This document shows, piece by piece, positions 4,694-7,656 of a DNA stretch of 7,656 bases. Within the stretch, counting starts at the first letter, position 1. Every line of letters starts with the position of its first letter. The stretch is from JAJPJX01 sp964568355 (lineage in GTDB: Bacteria; Acidobacteriota; Terriglobia; Bryobacterales; Bryobacteraceae): contig CAZMRK010000762.1 of the NCBI GenBank assembly GCA_964568355.1, forward strand, positions 1 through 7,656, in the 5' to 3' direction. The notes below the pieces were generated by a model, which had not been told where the DNA came from, did not search any database, and was given only the letters and a program-made list of their open reading frames with translations. The translations under genes were made by a program, and so were the position numbers.

Positions 4694-6715
4694 ATGCAGC
4701 GAAGCTTCTGCGTTTCTCTTCTCTTGAGTGCATCGGTATTCGCCGCCGATCTGCCGGTGCGGCAGGTAGTGCTCTATAAACACGGAGTCGGCTATTTCGA
4801 GCGCGCCGGCCAGTTGAGTCCCGGTGAATCCGCGCGCCTGGAGTTCAAGGCATCCGAGATGAACGATGTCCTGAAATCCCTCACCCTCGAGGAACAGGGC
4901 GGCGGCAAAGTCTCCGGCGTGCGCTACGATTCGAGCGAACCGCTCTCGCAGCGGCTCGGTGAATTCCCGTTTCAGATCGGAAACGGCCAGCCCTTGAGCG
5001 CCGTGCTCGATCAACTCAAAGGCGCGCGCGTGGAACTGAAATTTTCCGATACGGTTGCTGGAGCCATCGTGGGAGCGCGCATCGTGCCGGCCGACGACAA
5101 ACATCCGGAGCGCGAACAGATCACCCTGCTGCTCGATTCCGGCGACCTGCGCAATTTCGATCTGGCTGCCGCCACCAGCCTGCGCTTCGCCGATCCCAAA
5201 CTGCAGCTTCAGTTCAAGGACTATCTCACGACCTTGACTAGCGCGCGCTCCAAGGAAAAGCGCAGCGTTTATATCGATTCCACCGACACCCGGGCGCGCT
5301 CGCTGCTGGCCTCCTACCTGATCCCCACGGCCATCTGGAAATCGAGTTATCGCCTGGTATTCGGCGAATCCGGTCAGCCCACCCTGGAGGGCTGGGCCAT
5401 CGTAGACAACACCACCGGAGAGGATTGGACCAACGTGCAGCTTTCGCTCGTCTCCGGCAAGCCCATCTCCTTTGTCAGCCGCCTCTATGAGCCGCGCTAC
5501 ATCCGTCGCCCGACCGCCGAGCTTCCCGAAGACCAGGCTCAGGCTCCCGTGGTGCATGAAGGCGCGGTTGAATTGGAAAGCGACGCGGTCCGGATGAGGC
5601 CCAGCGCCGGACTCATGGCTCCTGAAAAATTCGCCGTCTCCACCGGCGTGGCCGGCGGAGTGATCGGCGGCATCGCGGGCTCCATTCCTTCCGCCGCTCC
5701 CCCGTCTCCCCGATCTCCCTGGTTTCAGAGCACCATCGCCTCCACCGCCTCCGGCCGCGAATTCGGCGATCTGTTCGAGTACCGCATGGCCGCCCCGGTC
5801 ACCGTGCGCAAGAGCGAATCGGCCATGTTGCCCTTCCTCCAGCAGAAAATCGAAACGCGCAAGCTCCTCATCTATTCCGGCGAGAATTCCGCGCATCCCA
5901 CCAATGCGGCGGAGATTACCAACACTACCGGCAAGACGCTCGATGGCGGCCCCATTACCGTCTATGACGGCGGTTATGCCGGAGAGGCTCTGATGGAAAC
6001 GCTGAAGGCCGGCGACAAGCGGCTCATCAGCTATGCCGTGGACCTGGGCACTCGCATCACCACCCAGTTCGACAGCAAGGGCGCGCTGGTGCGTGAGATC
6101 CACGCCAGCCGCGGACTGCTCACCACCCGCAAAGCGCAGGTCGAAACCAGGACCTACACCATTCGCAATGTCGATGCCAAGGCCAAAACCCTCGTCGTGG
6201 AGCACCCGGCGCGCCCCGGCTACACTCTGCTGGACCGCAAGCCTACCGAGAAGACCACGCAGGCCTATCGTTTCGAAGTGAAACTGGCTCCGGGCGCTAC
6301 CGAGAAGTTCCCGGTCACCGAAGAACGCGTCTATGAAGATTCGGTGGCGGTAGCCAATCTGACTCCCGACCTGATTTACACCTATCTCTCCAACAAAGAG
6401 CTCACCGAGGCCGGGCGCCGCCAACTGGAGCAGATTCGCAATGCTAAAGAGCAGGTAGCCGCCGCCGAGCGGGACAAGCGGCACGCCGAATCGCAGATCG
6501 GCGACCTGGTTCGCGACCAGGACCGCATCCGCAAGAACATCGGCAGCCTGAACGCCGTCAGCGGCCAGCAGCAGCAGGTCCAGACCTACGCCAAGCAGTT
6601 AGCCGCCCAGGAAACCCAGTTGGCCTCCCTGCGCGACCGCTCCGCGGAACTGGACCGCAAGCTCTCCGCCCTGCGCCAGGAACTCGACAAACTGATCGCA
6701 AACCTGTCCTTCTAA
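4694..6715 (+). CDS. Secreted DUF4139 domain protein with C-terminal coiled coil
   Basis: A 673-residue protein of unknown function. Residues 1-18 (MQRSFCVSLLLSASVFAA) are a Sec signal peptide with a cleavage site near 17-18, so it is exported. The N-terminal part carries VVLYKHGVGYFERAG (25-39) and EMNDVLKSLTLEE (55-67), typical of DUF4139 proteins. The core DUF4139 signature follows: YLIPTAIWKSSYRLVF (208-223) then AIVDNTTGEDWTNVQLSLVSG (first residues 235-250), continuing as beta-rich sequence to about 555. A glycine/proline-rich insertion lies at 318-342 (GVAGGVIGGIAGSIPSAAPP). Residues 569-671 are charged, helical and heptad-like, ending in a coiled coil. The MuiA relatives are known only as mucoidy inhibitors. 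ATG 4694 is the first start after an in-frame TAA (4682-4684). No Shine-Dalgarno site is visible. The gene is followed by two repeat elements before homoserine dehydrogenase. Confidence 0.88.
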   Translation: MQRSFCVSLLLSASVFAADLPVRQVVLYKHGVGYFERAGQLSPGESARLEFKASEMNDVLKSLTLEEQGGGKVSGVRYDSSEPLSQRLGEFPFQIGNGQPLSAVLDQLKGARVELKFSDTVAGAIVGARIVPADDKHPEREQITLLLDSGDLRNFDLAAATSLRFADPKLQLQFKDYLTTLTSARSKEKRSVYIDSTDTRARSLLASYLIPTAIWKSSYRLVFGESGQPTLEGWAIVDNTTGEDWTNVQLSLVSGKPISFVSRLYEPRYIRRPTAELPEDQAQAPVVHEGAVELESDAVRMRPSAGLMAPEKFAVSTGVAGGVIGGIAGSIPSAAPPSPRSPWFQSTIASTASGREFGDLFEYRMAAPVTVRKSESAMLPFLQQKIETRKLLIYSGENSAHPTNAAEITNTTGKTLDGGPITVYDGGYAGEALMETLKAGDKRLISYAVDLGTRITTQFDSKGALVREIHASRGLLTTRKAQVETRTYTIRNVDAKAKTLVVEHPARPGYTLLDRKPTEKTTQAYRFEVKLAPGATEKFPVTEERVYEDSVAVANLTPDLIYTYLSNKELTEAGRRQLEQIRNAKEQVAAAERDKRHAESQIGDLVRDQDRIRKNIGSLNAVSGQQQQVQTYAKQLAAQETQLASLRDRSAELDRKLSALRQELDKLIANLSF

Positions 6716-6730
6716 TCCTATGGCAGTGGA

Positions 6731-6758
6731 GTCCGCTCCCTCGCGGTCGCGGTTCAGT
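6731..6758 (-). repeat. 28-bp intergenic repeat, family 2, copy 2 (inverted)
   Basis: Read on the minus strand this begins ACTGAACCGCGACCGCGAGG and matches the element at 4568-4595 at 24 of 28 positions. It lies 16 bases after the stop of the DUF4139 gene and 17 bases before the second double-hairpin repeat. The two copies therefore flank the DUF4139 gene in opposite orientation. Confidence 0.75.
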
Positions 6759-6775
6759 GGCGGAACGGAACCGCC

Positions 6776-6822
6776 GTAGCGCCCGCTTTCAGCGGGCCGC
6801 ATCGACACTCCTGTCGATGCCC
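6776..6822 (+). repeat. Double-hairpin intergenic repeat, copy 2
   Basis: A 47-base element beginning GTAGCGCCCGCTTTCAGCGG. Hairpin 1 is GCCCGCT (6781-6787), loop TTC, AGCGGGC (6791-6797). Hairpin 2 is GCATCGACA (6799-6807), loop CTCC, TGTCGATGC (6812-6820), nine perfect pairs. It is the same family and orientation as 2782-2827. One stem pair is changed on both sides (G-C at 2807/2822, T-A at 6802/6817), so pairing is kept. No T-run follows, so terminator function is less likely here. Confidence 0.82.
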
Positions 6823-6875
6823 GGCGCAACGAGATTACTGCACACCAATCGGCCCGTCTGTCGCAGAATAGAGGA

Positions 6876-7656
6876 TTGAATCTCGCACTCATCGGCTATG
6901 GCAATGTGGGACGGGCACTGGCGCGGCTGCTCGCGGAGAAACGCACCGAGTTTCCTTTTTGCATCACCGGCATTCACACCGCCCGTCACGGCACGGCGAT
7001 TTCCGCTGACGGGCTCCCGCTCGAGCCGGACTTCGGTCCTTCCGCTCCCTCCGCCGCCGCATTCCTCGATGCCTCCCACGCCCGGATCGCCGTCGAGTTG
7101 ACCACGCTCAATCCCGCCAGCGGCGAACCCGCCATCTCCCATATCCGGGAGGCCTTCACCCGCGGGATGCACGTGGTCACCGCCAACAAAGGCCCTCTCG
7201 CCTATGCCTATGCCGGCCTGCGCGATGAGGCCGCCCAACGGCATCTTCAGTTCCGCTTCGAATCCACCGTCATGGACGGCACGCCGGTCTTCAACCTGGT
7301 GCGCCACAACCTGCCGGGAGTCCAGGTGTTGGGCTTCACCGGAGTGCTCAACTCCACCTCCAAGCTGGTCATCGAAGCCATGGCCCAGGGCGGAACCATG
7401 GAAGAGGGAATCGCCTTGGCGCGCCGGCTGGGCATCGCCGAAGCCGATGTCAGCTTCGACCTGGAGGGCTGGGATTCGGCCGCGAAGACCGCCGCTCTGG
7501 CCAACGTGCTGCTCGATGCCCGCACCACTCCGCAGTCGGTTTCCACGCGCGGCATCACCCGGCTCACTCCCGAACGCGTGCAGGCCCTCGCCCGAGATGG
7601 CAAGACCGTGCGCCTGGTATCCCGCGCCCGCCGCGGCGCCTCGGGCCTCAGCCTTC
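6876..7656 (+). CDS. hom: Homoserine dehydrogenase, 3' end beyond the window
   Basis: 260 codons are present before the edge. The enzyme reduces aspartate semialdehyde to homoserine with NAD(P)H, the branch point to threonine and methionine. Visible features: the Rossmann loop LALIGYGNVGRALARLL (3-19), VTANKGPLA (101-109) with conserved K105, the substrate-domain segments STVMDGTPVFN (130-140) and GVLNSTS (156-162), and EADVSFDLEGWDSAAK (189-204). D200 and K204 match the catalytic Asp/Lys of the yeast enzyme. The position after EAD is valine rather than the usual proline. The start is a TTG at 6876, two residues before the first beta strand. The frame is open back to a stop at 6777-6779 with no ATG or GTG. 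AGAGGA touches the TTG directly, too close for a normal ribosome-binding site. An ACT domain cannot be judged from this fragment. Confidence 0.92.
   Translation, partial: MNLALIGYGNVGRALARLLAEKRTEFPFCITGIHTARHGTAISADGLPLEPDFGPSAPSAAAFLDASHARIAVELTTLNPASGEPAISHIREAFTRGMHVVTANKGPLAYAYAGLRDEAAQRHLQFRFESTVMDGTPVFNLVRHNLPGVQVLGFTGVLNSTSKLVIEAMAQGGTMEEGIALARRLGIAEADVSFDLEGWDSAAKTAALANVLLDARTTPQSVSTRGITRLTPERVQALARDGKTVRLVSRARRGASGLSL

Noticed and set aside
4685..6484. Open frame of 599 codons on the minus strand opposite the DUF4139 gene
   Set aside because: The plus-strand gene has a signal peptide, domain signature and coiled coil. The antisense product is low-complexity and glycine-rich, a shadow of GC-rich codon use.
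7256..7270. TTCGAATCC, similar to a tRNA T-loop
   Set aside because: It lies in frame inside hom, with no acceptor stem or cloverleaf around it.
1..7656. Defence island, prophage, CRISPR or secretion-system cluster
   Set aside because: No integrase, transposase, nuclease-helicase set, toxin-antitoxin pair, spacer array or secretion ATPase was found on either strand. The only secretion-like hint is the outline of the 1827 protein.

Overview
The window looks like ordinary chromosomal DNA from a GC-rich, Gram-negative-type bacterium. Best guess is Acidobacteriota (Solibacter/Bryobacter-like). This is inferred from gene content (Tat-exported class V aminotransferase, DUF4139 protein, proline-rich anchored envelope protein), high GC and short structured intergenic repeats. 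No marker gene fixes the taxonomy. There is no tRNA, rRNA, CRISPR array, transposase, phage or plasmid signature.

Layout. The left part (1-1735) reads on the minus strand in the order dusB (tRNA-dihydrouridine synthase), rnhA (ribonuclease HI), ppiB-type cyclophilin (cut by the window's left edge). A 91-bp divergent intergenic region (1736-1826) holds a perfect AT-rich inverted repeat. From 1827 everything reads on the plus strand: a membrane-anchored, proline/alanine-rich protein whose C-terminal half resembles the VirB10/TrbI fold in outline; a Tat-exported isopenicillin-N-epimerase-like class V aminotransferase; a YjbQ-family protein overlapping it by one base; a secreted DUF4139 protein with a C-terminal coiled coil; and homoserine dehydrogenase (cut by the right edge).

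How the genes relate. dusB, rnhA and the cyclophilin are housekeeping functions (tRNA modification, RNA:DNA hybrid removal, proline isomerisation) and may be partly co-transcribed, though the cyclophilin has its own extended -10-like sequence. The aminotransferase and yjbQ form a clear translationally coupled pair. The envelope protein and the DUF4139 protein act outside the cytoplasm. Homoserine dehydrogenase begins a threonine/methionine biosynthesis unit.

The most interesting material lies between genes. A double-hairpin repeat occurs twice in direct orientation (2782-2827 and 6776-6822). A second, unrelated 28-bp repeat occurs twice in opposite orientation (4568-4595 and 6731-6758). The two families sit side by side upstream of homoserine dehydrogenase. 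I found no convincing new defence or mobile system. No gene-free stretch exceeds about 180 bases.
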